Shown: positions 24,895-33,718 of the stretch, in pieces
Numbering within the stretch: the stretch's first letter is position 1
Layout of the letters: every line of letters starts with the position of its first letter
NCBI GenBank assembly: GCA_001873635.1
Contig: MNZK01000093.1
Span: 1-43,667 of the forward strand
Length of the DNA stretch: 43,667 nucleotides
Source: Porphyromonadaceae bacterium CG2_30_38_12
GTDB taxonomy: Bacteria; Bacteroidota; Bacteroidia; Bacteroidales; Paludibacteraceae
Direction of reading: 5' to 3'
Notes under the pieces: model-generated
What the model was told of the DNA's origin: nothing
Database searches by the model: none
The model's input: only the letters and a program-made list of their open reading frames with translations
Position numbers and translations under genes: made by a program

Positions 24895-26214
24895 ATGTTT
24901 GAATCTCTAAGCGAAAGGCTCGAAAGGTCGTTTAAAATCCTCAAAGGTGAAGGTAAAATTACCGAGATTAACGTTGCCGAGACATTAAAAGATGTGCGCA
25001 AGGCATTGTTGGATGCCGATGTTAATTATAAAATTGCTAAAACGTTTACCGATACTGTTAAAGACAAAGCCATTGGTCAAAATGTGCTCACATCGTTGAA
25101 GCCTAATCAGTTAATGGTCAAGATTGTACACGATGAATTAGCAGAGTTGATGGGTGGGCAAAGTGTGGATATTAATCTGAAAGGGAATCCGTCCATAATA
25201 TTAATGTCTGGTTTGCAAGGTTCTGGTAAAACAACATTCTCGGGCAAATTAGCCAATTTGCTCAAAACAAAACGCAATAAATACCCGCTATTGGTGGCTT
25301 GCGATGTGTATCGCCCTGCGGCTATTGAGCAGTTGAAAGTACTTGGCGAACAAATTGGAGTTCCTGTTTACAGTGATTTAGATAGTAAAAATCCCGTTGC
25401 CATTGCTGAGGCTGCTGTGAAATATGCCAAATCGCACGGGCATGATGTGGTTATTGTGGATACAGCAGGACGTTTGGCGGTGGACGAAATGATGATGACC
25501 GAAATTGCTGCTGTCAAAAAAGCCATTCTACCACAAGAAATTTTATTTGTGGTGGATGCCATGACGGGGCAAGATGCTGTAAACACTGCCAAAGAATTTA
25601 ATGACCGCTTAGATTTTGATGGCGTTATTCTTACCAAGTTAGATGGTGATACGCGTGGTGGTGCAGCCTTGTCGATACGTTCGGTGGTAACCAAGCCTAT
25701 CAAATTTGTTGGTACCGGTGAAAAGATGGATGCATTGGATGTGTTCTATCCCGAACGCATGGCCGATCGAATTTTGGGCATGGGTGACATTGTTTCGTTG
25801 GTGGAACGTGCGCAGGAGCAGTATGATGAAGAGGAAGCACGCCGGCTGACAAAAAAAATTGCCAAAAATCAGTTCGACTTTGATGATTTTCTTTCACAGA
25901 TTGCTCAAATAAAAAAAATGGGTAATATCAAAGAACTGGCAGCGATGATTCCGGGTATGGGAAAAGCATTGAAAGATGTAGATGTCGATGACAATGCCTT
26001 CAAAGGTATTGAGGCTATCATTCATTCCATGACACCCAAGGAGCGCGCCAATCCTTCCTTACTCAATGGCAGTCGTAAAAATAGAATTGCTTCGGGAAGC
26101 GGCACTACTATTGTAGAAGTGAACCGATTGCTCAAACAGTTCGAGCAAACCAGTAAAATGATGCGAATGGCTACTATGCAAAATGGAAAATTAAAGGTGG
26201 GTAAGAAAAGGTAA
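24895..26214 (+). CDS. ffh: Signal recognition particle protein Ffh
   Basis: SRP54-type GTPase that, with 4.5S RNA, brings nascent membrane proteins to FtsY. The 439-residue protein has the N domain (residues 1-90), the G domain with P-loop GLQGSGKTTFSGKLA, DVYRPAAIEQL, DTAGRL and TKLDGDTRGGAAL, then GTGEKMDALDVFYPERMADRILGMGD, and the RNA-binding M domain with MIPGMGKAL and a Met-rich end (SKMMRMATMQNG). Length is normal. It has its own promoter and is followed by folD after 47 bp, so folD and rsmE may share its transcript. The SRP RNA gene was not seen here. Confidence 0.97.
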   Translation: MFESLSERLERSFKILKGEGKITEINVAETLKDVRKALLDADVNYKIAKTFTDTVKDKAIGQNVLTSLKPNQLMVKIVHDELAELMGGQSVDINLKGNPSIILMSGLQGSGKTTFSGKLANLLKTKRNKYPLLVACDVYRPAAIEQLKVLGEQIGVPVYSDLDSKNPVAIAEAAVKYAKSHGHDVVIVDTAGRLAVDEMMMTEIAAVKKAILPQEILFVVDAMTGQDAVNTAKEFNDRLDFDGVILTKLDGDTRGGAALSIRSVVTKPIKFVGTGEKMDALDVFYPERMADRILGMGDIVSLVERAQEQYDEEEARRLTKKIAKNQFDFDDFLSQIAQIKKMGNIKELAAMIPGMGKALKDVDVDDNAFKGIEAIIHSMTPKERANPSLLNGSRKNRIASGSGTTIVEVNRLLKQFEQTSKMMRMATMQNGKLKVGKKR

Positions 26215-26261
26215 TGTGTTAAGAAGTAAATTTAGATTGGGATAAAATATCATTACAAAAC

Positions 26262-27143
26262 ATGTATAAAATAATTGATGGGAAAGCCATTTCGGAGCAA
26301 GTGAAAACTGAAATAGCGGCAGAGGTAAAAGCAATGGTAGCAGCAGGAAAACGAGCGCCACATTTAGCCGTAATTATTGTCGGACATGATGGTGGAAGCG
26401 AAACCTATGTGGCTCACAAGGTCAAATCGTGTGAGCAGGTGGGTTTCAAATCTAGCAAATTGGCTTTCGAGGCTGATATCACGGAGGATGCTTTGTTGCA
26501 TGAAATTGACAAGTTAAACAAAGACCCTGAATTAGATGGTTTTATTGTGCAACTGCCTATACCGAAGCATATTTCGGAACAAAAAGTGATTGAAGCTATC
26601 GACTTTCGCAAAGATGTGGATGGTTTTCATCCGGTTAATGTAGGACGCATGTCTATCGGTTTACCTTGTTATGTCTCAGCAACACCATCGGGTATTTTAG
26701 AACTGTTGAAGCGTTATAATATACCTACCGCTGGCAAAAATTGCGTGGTAATAGGAAGAAGCAATATTGTTGGCAAACCGGTTGCCTCACTCATGATGCA
26801 AAAAGGATATCCCGGCGATGCCACTGTAACTGTTTGTCACAGTAGGTCTCATAATTTGAAAGAAATTTGCCTCGCAGCCGATATCATTATTGCAGCCTTA
26901 GGTAAGCCAGAGTTTCTCACTGCCGATATGGTGAAAGAGGGTGCAACGATTATTGACGTGGGAACAACACGCGTGCCGACGTCCGATACAAAATCGGGAT
27001 ATAGACTGTGTGGCGATGTGAAATTTGACGAGGTAGCTCCTAAATGTGCTTATATTACTCCTGTTCCGGGCGGAGTTGGTCCGATGACCATTGTGTCGTT
27101 ACTCAAAAATACCTTGCTTGCAGCCAAAGGCGAAATATATTAA
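26262..27143 (+). CDS. folD: Bifunctional methylenetetrahydrofolate dehydrogenase/cyclohydrolase
   Basis: FolD interconverts 5,10-methylene-THF, 5,10-methenyl-THF and 10-formyl-THF in one-carbon metabolism. The 293-residue protein shows Tyr/Lys of the active site in [16 protein letters not shown], then [13 protein letters not shown], the NADP-binding region [19 protein letters not shown] and the C-terminal [13 protein letters not shown]. It is cytoplasmic and complete. It lies between ffh and rsmE in the same direction; the 80-bp gap to rsmE contains an imperfect hairpin. Confidence 0.97.
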   Translation: MYKIIDGKAISEQVKTEIAAEVKAMVAAGKRAPHLAVIIVGHDGGSETYVAHKVKSCEQVGFKSSKLAFEADITEDALLHEIDKLNKDPELDGFIVQLPIPKHISEQKVIEAIDFRKDVDGFHPVNVGRMSIGLPCYVSATPSGILELLKRYNIPTAGKNCVVIGRSNIVGKPVASLMMQKGYPGDATVTVCHSRSHNLKEICLAADIIIAALGKPEFLTADMVKEGATIIDVGTTRVPTSDTKSGYRLCGDVKFDEVAPKCAYITPVPGGVGPMTIVSLLKNTLLAAKGEIY

Positions 27144-27158
27144 TCAAGCACAAAATCA

Positions 27159-27205
27159 CGTAGCATTTACAGCAAGAATTATATATTTTTCAGTAAATAG
27201 CTACG
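27159..27205 (+). other. Imperfect inverted repeat between folD and rsmE
   Basis: CGTAGCATTTAC at 27159-27170 pairs with GTAAATAGCTACG at 27193-27205 with one bulged A, around a 22-nt AT-rich loop. It starts 15 nt after the folD stop and ends 18 nt before the rsmE TTG start. No U-tract follows. It might modulate expression of rsmE or stabilise the folD mRNA. Confidence 0.5.
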
Positions 27206-27223
27206 AATTAAATCAGAAATACA

Positions 27224-27916
27224 TTGGCTTTATTTTACGTTCCATCTGTTGCCACTTCAAGCTTTCTGCCCGAAGATGAATCTTATCATGCTGTGAAAGT
27301 GCTTCGCTTACAAAGTGGCGATAGCATTGACTTGGTGGATGGTGTTGGCGGGTTTTTTAAAGCCATTATCACTACTGCACACCACAAACGCTGCGGGTTT
27401 GAAATTCAGGAAAATATTCCCAATGTTGGCAAGCACAACTACAAGCTTCATATTGCCATGGCACCCACCAAAAATATGGACAGATTAGAGTGGTTCGTAG
27501 AAAAAGCTACCGAAATAGGTATTGATGAAATTACGCCTATTATTTGTCATAATTCCGAACGTAAAGTGCTTAAAAATGAGCGGCTTGAAAAAATTGTAAT
27601 TGCTGCATCCAAGCAATCTTTTAAGGCTAAATTTCCACTTATCAATCCAGCTTGTAGTTTCGTAGAGTTTGTTGAAAAATCGAACGCCTCACAAAAATTT
27701 ATTGCTCACTGCTACGATGAGGATAAAAAATTGTTACACAAAGAACTTGGAGTTTGCAAGGATGTGTTGGTGCTCATTGGACCCGAAGGCGATTTCTCCC
27801 CCTATGAAGTACAAAAGGCGATTGAACAAAAATTCATACCTGTTTCTCTTGGCGAAAGTCGTCTGCGTACCGAAACAGCAGGCATTGCAGCTTGCTGTAT
27901 AGTTGCTTTTCAGTGA
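27224..27916 (+). CDS. rsmE: 16S rRNA (uracil1498-N3)-methyltransferase
   Basis: RsmE methylates U1498 of 16S rRNA and belongs to the SPOUT class with a deep trefoil knot. The 230-residue protein has the PUA-like N-terminal domain ([13 protein letters not shown]) and the SPOUT motifs [32 protein letters not shown] and [12 protein letters not shown]. The start is TTG: it gives the expected N-terminus ALFYVPS, and no in-frame ATG lies nearby upstream. Its 3' end overlaps the end of convergent metA by 7 bp, with no terminator between them. Confidence 0.93.
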   Translation: MALFYVPSVATSSFLPEDESYHAVKVLRLQSGDSIDLVDGVGGFFKAIITTAHHKRCGFEIQENIPNVGKHNYKLHIAMAPTKNMDRLEWFVEKATEIGIDEITPIICHNSERKVLKNERLEKIVIAASKQSFKAKFPLINPACSFVEFVEKSNASQKFIAHCYDEDKKLLHKELGVCKDVLVLIGPEGDFSPYEVQKAIEQKFIPVSLGESRLRTETAGIAACCIVAFQ

Positions 27917-28827
27917 ATATTTTCCAAATCGTAGGGCGTTTCCTGATATACAAAGTAATTTAACCAATTGGTAAATAGTAGGTTTGCATGACTCCGCCAG
28001 CGCACCAATGGTTCGTTCGTTGCATCATTGTTTTTGTAATAATTTTGTGGAAGGTCAATTATTAAGCCTTTTGCAATATCACGTTTATATTCAACATCCA
28101 AGGTGTTAGGTGAATATTCTGAGTGCCCAGTAATGAAAAATTCGCGTCCATTGCGTGCCATGACCATATACACGCCTGAGTCAGGCGACTCGGAGAGCAG
28201 TGTCAAAGCAGGATTTTTCAAAATATCTTCGGCACGAACCTCGGTATGTCGGCTGTGTGGAACATAAAAAATATCGTCGAAACCCCTGAATATCGGGTTT
28301 TGTGGATGGTTATTAAAATGTTCAAATACTCCGAATATTTTTTTTTCTAGTGGGTATTTGGGAATGCCATAATGATGATACAAACCTGCTTGCGCAGCCC
28401 AACAGATATGCAAGGTGGATGTTACATGATTGCGCGACCAGTTAAGAACTTTTTTAACTTCCTCCCAATAGTTAACATCCTCAAAATCAAGCTTTTCGAC
28501 GGGAGCACCCGTTATTATCATACCATCATAATTCTGGGTTTTTATTTCATCAAAGGTTTTATAAAAAGTCATAAGATGTTCTATGGGCGTATTTTTTGAT
28601 GTATGACTTTCGGCGTGCATAAAGTCAATTTCAATTTGAAGTGGCGAGTTGGATAATAAGCGAATCAAATCGGTTTCGGTTGTAATTTTAACCGGCATTA
28701 AGTTTAAAATCAATATTTTAAGAGGTCTTATTTCCTGTGTTGATGCACGTTCTGAATCCATTACGAAGATATTTTCTTTTCGAAGCACATCTACGGCGGG
28801 CAATCTGGAAGGTATATTTAATGGCAT
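27910..28827 (-). CDS. metA: Homoserine O-acyltransferase (MetA family), probably acetyl-CoA dependent
   Basis: MetA activates homoserine for methionine synthesis. The 305-residue protein has the family's start [15 protein letters not shown], the catalytic Cys C142 in [13 protein letters not shown], and E111 in TGAPVEKL. In MetA enzymes Glu at 111 goes with acetyl-CoA and Gly with succinyl-CoA, so acetylation is more likely than succinylation here. It follows the binding-protein gene by 42 bp and is probably the end of a leftward operon. No SAM riboswitch fits in the short gap upstream. Confidence 0.94.
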   Translation of the reverse strand: MPLNIPSRLPAVDVLRKENIFVMDSERASTQEIRPLKILILNLMPVKITTETDLIRLLSNSPLQIEIDFMHAESHTSKNTPIEHLMTFYKTFDEIKTQNYDGMIITGAPVEKLDFEDVNYWEEVKKVLNWSRNHVTSTLHICWAAQAGLYHHYGIPKYPLEKKIFGVFEHFNNHPQNPIFRGFDDIFYVPHSRHTEVRAEDILKNPALTLLSESPDSGVYMVMARNGREFFITGHSEYSPNTLDVEYKRDIAKGLIIDLPQNYYKNNDATNEPLVRWRSHANLLFTNWLNYFVYQETPYDLENIH

Positions 28828-28869
28828 ATTGTATGTTTTTGAAACGTAAGTTCTATTTTGTTAAATTCT

Positions 28870-29691
28870 CTAATCAATTACTTTATAGTATTTTCGATAC
28901 AATTCCCAATAGGCGCTACTTCCTATAAAATCGTCTAAAAACTCATTCAGCTTTGATTGGAGCGTGATTGACTTTGCATTCAATGCCCAAGCATTTTGTT
29001 GATAAAAGCCTATTGGAATTGATATGTCCAAATTTGGATATAATGATTTCATTTTGGTTGCCATGCGTTCGGGACAAATGCTAAAACGGATTATGCTGTC
29101 TGCCACCATTTTGATAGCTACATCGGTCGATGTGTTTTTTAATTCCAAGGTATAAATAGTGTCGGCAATTTCATCAGATAAATGATTGATGGTTACTTTG
29201 TAAGCTGAGTTTTTGGTAAGGTGTATGGTGTCGCCTGCCAACTCATATAGTTTATGAACAAAATTCGTGCTATCACTTTTACGTTGCACTAATAATTGAC
29301 GGTTTGTTTGCAACGGTGTGCTAAATAATATTTTTTGAGCGTATTCGTTCGTTAACGGTATCATGCTTGCCAGTACATCGCAGTTTCCCTTTATGAGCTC
29401 ATCAACAGCACTTTGAGTATCGTCGTTTTCGCTAATTTCGAGTTCAACGCCCATGTTAGCCACAAAAAGTTTAATTAGTTCATATTGAAATCCAAACACA
29501 CTGTCCTTGTTCGTTTGGAATCCCAGCGAGCTATTATCCGTAATAACACGGATACGTCCCGATTTTACAATGTCTTCGTAATCTCTGATTGTTTTTTCTT
29601 TCCAAAAAGTAGAAATAAGGGTTGCAAATGCAAACATAGCAACTACCAAGTTTGCTAATTTTACTAATTTGTTGAGCTGCAAGTTTTTCAT
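28870..29691 (-). CDS. Periplasmic solute-binding protein (SBP_bac_3 type)
   Basis: The 273-residue protein has one N-terminal hydrophobic segment (about residues 11-28) and a type 2 periplasmic-binding fold: SGRIRVITDNSSLGFQ, GFQYELIKLFVANMGVELEI, DELIKGNCDVLASMIPLTNEY and a second lobe with VAIKMVADSIIRFSICPERMA. It resembles amino-acid ABC-transporter binding proteins and the first domain of MltF, but has no lytic transglycosylase domain and no permease nearby. Ligand unknown. It starts 10 bp after the putative porin gene stop, upstream of metA. Confidence 0.75.
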   Translation of the reverse strand: MKNLQLNKLVKLANLVVAMFAFATLISTFWKEKTIRDYEDIVKSGRIRVITDNSSLGFQTNKDSVFGFQYELIKLFVANMGVELEISENDDTQSAVDELIKGNCDVLASMIPLTNEYAQKILFSTPLQTNRQLLVQRKSDSTNFVHKLYELAGDTIHLTKNSAYKVTINHLSDEIADTIYTLELKNTSTDVAIKMVADSIIRFSICPERMATKMKSLYPNLDISIPIGFYQQNAWALNAKSITLQSKLNEFLDDFIGSSAYWELYRKYYKVID

Positions 29692-29701
29692 AAGATAGTT
29701 A

Positions 29702-31585
29702 TTAATCGTAAAAACTCCACGTTAGTCCAAACTTAATTATATTGGGATTTGCCGGATAGTAGGGCATGGAATAATACGTTCCATTCATAAACAGCTTGTT
29801 CAGATGGTAGTATTCGATAAAAAAACGCGTTCGCTTCAATTGTATCGTTGCGTAAACATTTAAAATGGGGTAATTTCCAACTTTCATGCTTCGCTGGTTA
29901 TAAAATTGTCCCGTTGCTGGCATATAACTTGGTGCGAAGTAGCTTGTGTGATAGCGGACATCCGTACCTACCTGAATACTAAGCACATGAAACCAAACAT
30001 CGTGGTAATAAAAATTGTGATACAAGCTAAAGCGAGGTAAAGGTAAAACCACATCGTTCAAACTTTCCTGATAAACAACCTTGTTTTCGAGTGCAAATTT
30101 ACCAACATTGAATACATTTTGAAAATTCATTGAAAGCAATTGTACACTGCCACTAAACTGCGTGGGATTAGCTATCGAGTCAAAGTAAATTAGTTTGGAA
30201 ATATTCTCAATAGCAGCCTCTAATTGAATTGATTTAGTGGGAATTGCAAAAGTTCCACCTATATGAGTTTTGAAAATTTTATCAAAATTATTATGCCATT
30301 TGAAATGATTTGATTCGTAATTTTGCAGAAAAAAACTTGGCTCGGTGGTGGATGAAAATACCTGAGCGCGCAAACTAATGGTGTCTTTCCATACTTTTAA
30401 ATTGGTGTTGATATTTCCCGAAAGGAGTACATCTCCGGTTTTATACCCCAGCAAGCTTATTTCTCCCAAGATACGATAAGTTAATTTTTGACCAATTTCT
30501 TTGGAAAGGATACCTCCGATTTTAGTAGATGATAATGAGCTGCTGTACAGTGTACTGTCTTTTAAAAAAGCATATCTTTCTATCTCATTTTGAGCAAAAG
30601 CAGTAAGACCAAAACGTGCCCATTTGTTAAACTCTTCGGCTAAATTCAAGGCAACGTAATTTGTAAGGCGTTGTGTAGCAGCAGTGTCATTGGTTTGTGA
30701 ACCATAGGTGTTTTTGTAAAAATTTTGCTCCAAAGTTTTTTCGTAATACCGTTTTTCAAGATTTTCGTAGCGCAAGCTGTGTATAAATCGCGTTACGGGA
30801 ACAAATTCGGTAACAACGCTGTCATTTATCTTTTTTATCTCCCTTTCAAACCCCAAACGATATTGATGGTTGTAAAAAAATTCCAGCTGTTTGTAAGTGG
30901 ATTGGGCATCCACACTTATGCGTACAGGTATGTTTTGGGCTTCCGTGTAGCCATAAGGAGGGTTGGTGATGTAGCTTGTTTCGGCAATGCCTCCGTTTTC
31001 CACGTTACTCAAATTGTTGGTACTAATCACGCCGTGTGCTATGTAGTGAGTGCCTGTGTATGAACCAAAAAAACTCCCCGCAAAACGTTTTGCTGCTTGG
31101 TTTTTATATTCACCGCGGGCATAAATATAATCGAGTTGAGCTCCAAAATTGGTTTTTGGGTTTGCGTTTGCCGTAAACAGAATTCCTACATTGTCCGATT
31201 CGCGATGTAGCGAGCCTCCCGAAATGTATTTGAGCAAGCTATAAGGCGTTTTTGTGTTGTAAAATCGTATTGACTGACTGTTCTGAAGGTAGGGGAGGTA
31301 ACTCTCAGAAAATATAAAATCGGTGCTTACCGGACGGTTAGCGTATATTTTTGACTGTATGGGGGTTCCTAAATTACCGTTGAACGAATTGGCAATGCTC
31401 AAATTGTCCATGTAATTGTTGTTCTGAAAATTTATAGCCAACGAATCTATCTTCAAGCTATCAATGGTACCCAGATTATCGCCGATTTGCCAGTTTTTTA
31501 CATACTGGTCAATCTTCGTTTCTTGTGCATGCAATAAATTGCTAATCAACATGCTGAACAGAAAAAATATAATTTTTTTGAACAC
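29702..31585 (-). CDS. Putative outer-membrane porin (Porin_10-like)
   Basis: A large beta-barrel-like protein with many alternating aromatic strands and a C-terminus ending in FGLTWSFYD, as usual for outer-membrane barrels. I recognise the general pattern of the Bacteroidota family called putative porin (PF14121). The ORF track starts at a TTG at 31618, but TATCTTTG at 31608-31615 on the minus strand is a -7 promoter match inside that extension. A GTG at 31585 gives a clean signal peptide (FKKIIFFLFSMLISNLLHAQ), so I prefer it. It heads an operon with the binding protein and metA. Confidence 0.75.
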   Translation of the reverse strand: MFKKIIFFLFSMLISNLLHAQETKIDQYVKNWQIGDNLGTIDSLKIDSLAINFQNNNYMDNLSIANSFNGNLGTPIQSKIYANRPVSTDFIFSESYLPYLQNSQSIRFYNTKTPYSLLKYISGGSLHRESDNVGILFTANANPKTNFGAQLDYIYARGEYKNQAAKRFAGSFFGSYTGTHYIAHGVISTNNLSNVENGGIAETSYITNPPYGYTEAQNIPVRISVDAQSTYKQLEFFYNHQYRLGFEREIKKINDSVVTEFVPVTRFIHSLRYENLEKRYYEKTLEQNFYKNTYGSQTNDTAATQRLTNYVALNLAEEFNKWARFGLTAFAQNEIERYAFLKDSTLYSSSLSSTKIGGILSKEIGQKLTYRILGEISLLGYKTGDVLLSGNINTNLKVWKDTISLRAQVFSSTTEPSFFLQNYESNHFKWHNNFDKIFKTHIGGTFAIPTKSIQLEAAIENISKLIYFDSIANPTQFSGSVQLLSMNFQNVFNVGKFALENKVVYQESLNDVVLPLPRFSLYHNFYYHDVWFHVLSIQVGTDVRYHTSYFAPSYMPATGQFYNQRSMKVGNYPILNVYATIQLKRTRFFIEYYHLNKLFMNGTYYSMPYYPANPNIIKFGLTWSFYD

Positions 31586-31607
31586 TTCTGGCGTAGTTTT
31601 AAGAGCG

Positions 31608-31615
31608 CAAAGATA
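31608..31615 (-). promoter_or_regulatory. Bacteroides-type -7 element for the porin/SBP/metA operon
   Basis: CAAAGATA reads TATCTTTG on the minus strand, identical to the tRNA-Met -7 element. It lies 22 bp upstream of the GTG start at 31585 and inside the longer ORF in the track. No -33 TTTG at standard spacing was found. Confidence 0.55.
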
Positions 31616-31697
31616 CAAAAAATCAAAGATTTTGAAGTGAATGGTTCGTTATAAAAACAAAACGAGAAACTAATATTTTAAAACGGTCTTTTGTCTT

Positions 31698-31737
31698 AAA
31701 AAAATATCCGTTGGAATATGGCTTATTCCAACGGATA
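31698..31737 (-). terminator. Intrinsic terminator after ald
   Basis: TATCCGTTGGAATA at 31705-31718 and TATTCCAACGGATA at 31724-31737 form a perfect 14-bp stem with a 5-nt loop. On the minus strand it is followed by seven Us (A-run at 31698-31704). It ends ald and insulates the porin operon. Confidence 0.93.
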
Positions 31738-31773
31738 ATTTCAACATGCTAAAAGCTATCTTCTGCCTTTGCC

Positions 31774-32859
31774 TTATTGCAATTGAAATGTATCTTTGAT
31801 GGCTTTGTAAACTACTTTCCCTGCCACTATATTGAGTCCTTTTTGTAAATCTTCGTTCTCTTCGCATGCTTTTTCCCAGCCTAAATTTGCCAATTTTAAA
31901 GCGTAGGGCAAGGTTGCATTGGTTAATGCTAAAGTGGATGTAAAAGGTACTGCGCCAGGTATGTTGGCTACGCAATAATGTAAAATTCCTTCTATCTCGA
32001 ATACCGGTTCGGCATGTGTAGTAGGCGTAGAAGTTTCAAAACATCCGCCCTGGTCGATGGCAACATCAACTAATACAGAGCCTTTTTGCATTAGCTTCAA
32101 CATGTCGCGCGTGATCAAATGAGGTGCTTTTGCACCAGGAATCAAGACGGCGCCAATTACCAAGTCGGTGTGGGGCAAAAGTTGCTCGATGTTGTAGCGC
32201 GACGACATCAGAGTGTCCACATTGGCGGGCATTATTTCGCTCAAATAGCGCAAACGCGGCAGCGAAATGTCGGCAATAGTAACGTGAGCACCCAATCCAG
32301 CTGCCATCATAGCAGCTTGTGTGCCCACAACGCCGCCGCCCAGTACCAAAACGTTGGCGGGCTTCACACCCGGAACGCCTCCGAGCAAAATGCCTTTGCC
32401 TCCTTTTGGCTTTTCTAAATATTTGGCACCCTCTTGAATCGACATGCGTCCTGCTACCTCGGACATGGGAATCAGTAGCGGTAAGCTGTGGTTGTTTTCA
32501 ACCGTTTCGTATGCCAAACACACGGCGTTTGATTTCAGCATTGCTTTGGTAAGTGTTTCGTTGGATGCAAAATGAAAGTAAGTGAAAAGGAGCTGATGAG
32601 GACGGATGAGTGCATATTCCTGTGCAATTGGTTCTTTTACTTTCATTATCATTTCGGCACAGTCAAAAATTTCTTTAGCTGTGTTCAAAAGCGTTGCGCC
32701 GGCACGCACATATTCAGCGTCGATAAAGCCGCTATTGCTGCCGGCATTTGTTTCGATAAATACCTGATGACCGCTTTGAGTTAGCATTTGCACACCAGCT
32801 GGTGTGAGTGCTACCCTACTTTCATTATTCTTAATTTCTTTGGGAACTCCGATTTTCAT
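31774..32859 (-). CDS. ald: Alanine dehydrogenase
   Basis: Converts L-alanine and NAD to pyruvate, ammonia and NADH. The ORF in the track begins at 32904, but family homology starts at MKIGVPKEIKNNESRVALTP, so I place the start at 32859. Other visible motifs are TYFHFASN with the active-site His, the NAD-binding VLGGGVVGTQAAMMAAGLGA, DVAIDQGGCFETS and the C-terminal ANIPGAVPFTSTLALTNATLPY. The resulting 361 residues are normal. A TATTTTTG element on the minus strand (32907-32914) lies upstream, and a strong terminator follows. Confidence 0.96.
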   Translation of the reverse strand: MKIGVPKEIKNNESRVALTPAGVQMLTQSGHQVFIETNAGSNSGFIDAEYVRAGATLLNTAKEIFDCAEMIMKVKEPIAQEYALIRPHQLLFTYFHFASNETLTKAMLKSNAVCLAYETVENNHSLPLLIPMSEVAGRMSIQEGAKYLEKPKGGKGILLGGVPGVKPANVLVLGGGVVGTQAAMMAAGLGAHVTIADISLPRLRYLSEIMPANVDTLMSSRYNIEQLLPHTDLVIGAVLIPGAKAPHLITRDMLKLMQKGSVLVDVAIDQGGCFETSTPTTHAEPVFEIEGILHYCVANIPGAVPFTSTLALTNATLPYALKLANLGWEKACEENEDLQKGLNIVAGKVVYKAIKDTFQLQ

Positions 32860-32906
32860 CTGTTTATTGTTTTCTAAATGTTTATTGTTTGTTGTGTAAT
32901 TCACCG

Positions 32907-32914
32907 CAAAAATA
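32907..32914 (-). promoter_or_regulatory. Bacteroides-type -7 element for ald
   Basis: CAAAAATA reads TATTTTTG on the minus strand and matches TAnnTTTG, 48 bp upstream of the chosen start at 32859 but just outside the longer ORF start at 32904. This fits the shorter start. No -33 TTTG at standard spacing. Confidence 0.45.
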
Positions 32915-33119
32915 ATCGTTTACTTTCAAATTGTAGTATAAAAATGGATATAAATTAAATTTTCTTGCAAAAAATAATTCAATTTACTTATAATCACAAT
33001 AATAACATTAAATAATAATGTAAGTAGCCTGCACGCTTGCAAGGGCTAAGCCTTAAACTGCCTCTGCTCTGCGTAGTTTTTTTACGGCTCTATAACGAAT
33101 AAGGTGGTAGCTTATATGA
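32915..33119. other. Gene-free region left of the DUF4143 remnant
   Basis: I see no coding sequence here. The left half is very AT-rich; from about 33021 to 33090 the GC content rises to about half (35 of 70 bases by my count) and includes the palindrome-like GGCTAAGCC and the first copy of the flanking direct repeat. Confidence 0.4.
33071..33087 (+). repeat. Left copy of a direct repeat flanking the DUF4143 remnant
   Basis: GCGTAGTTTTTTTACGG here and GCGAAGTTTTTTTACGG at 33619-33635 differ at one of 17 positions; the inner 13 bases are identical. The two copies bracket the pseudogene. Confidence 0.6.
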
Positions 33120-33548
33120 TATTACTCATGGCAATTAAAAGCGCCCAAAATATATTTTCACGATATTGGTTTGGCAAGTTCATTATTGGGAATTACAAGC
33201 ACCGAACAATTATCAACACATTACCTGCTGGGCGAAATTTTTGAAAATATGGTTGTTAATGAATATGTTAAATCGCAATATTCCATTGGCGTAGAACCTA
33301 CTATCTATTTTTGGCGTGATAGCAACCATAATGAAGTGGATTTATGAATTGAGAGTAAGGGGCAGCTTTATGCTGTCGAGATTAAATCATCGGCGACTTT
33401 GATTCCAACTTTCTTTAAAACGCTAAAAATGCTTCAAGCAATGAGCGGTTGGCCTTCCGAATCATTAACGGTGGTTTATGGTGGTGATGTTGATTATCTA
33501 ACTCAGCAAGGCAAATTTATGTCCTGGGAAAATATTGATTTAGGGTGA
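33120..33548 (+). pseudogene. Remnant of a DUF4143 (AAA ATPase family) protein
   Basis: In one reading frame this stretch gives about 143 codons that match the C-terminal DUF4143 domain of Bacteroidota AAA-type ATPases: KIYFHDIGLASSLLGI, LGEIFENMVVNEYVKS, IYFWRDSNHNEVDL, AVEIKSSAT and VVYGGD. A TGA at 33345-33347 interrupts the frame right after NEVDL, where the family continues with a short strand, so it is a nonsense mutation and not the protein end. The N-terminal AAA ATPase domain is absent: an in-frame TGA precedes at 33117-33119 and no relative is visible further left. Missed by the ORF track because of the stop. The parent family has unclear function. Confidence 0.85.
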
Positions 33549-33618
33549 AGTATAATTTAACCGAGTGTTCCTGTTTCGCCTTAGGCAAGAGGCTGGAGCC
33601 ATACGCTCAGCAGCTGGT

Positions 33619-33635
33619 GCGAAGTTTTTTTACGG
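33619..33635 (+). repeat. Right copy of the direct repeat flanking the DUF4143 remnant
   Basis: Partner of 33071-33087 (16 of 17 positions identical). It sits in a GC-rich stretch, 33561-33650, where I count 51 G or C in 90 bases against a clearly AT-rich surrounding. Confidence 0.6.
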
Positions 33636-33669
33636 TAGGGCGAGCATGGGATTATTAAGATTTAACGCT

Positions 33670-33703
33670 AAAAAAAAGCTGCTCTATTTGTGAGCAGCTT
33701 TTT
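33670..33703 (-). terminator. Intrinsic terminator of the SusCD operon
   Basis: AAAAAGCTGCTC at 33673-33684 pairs with GAGCAGCTTTTT at 33692-33703 around a 7-nt loop. On the minus strand the hairpin is followed by a U-run. It lies just after the lipid-binding protein gene, which ends at 33719. Confidence 0.9.
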
Positions 33704-33718
33704 AATGTTAATATAAAT

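Noticed and set aside
28828-28869. SAM riboswitch upstream of metA
   Set aside because: The gap is only 42 bp and holds no conserved stems, too short for a known SAM riboswitch.
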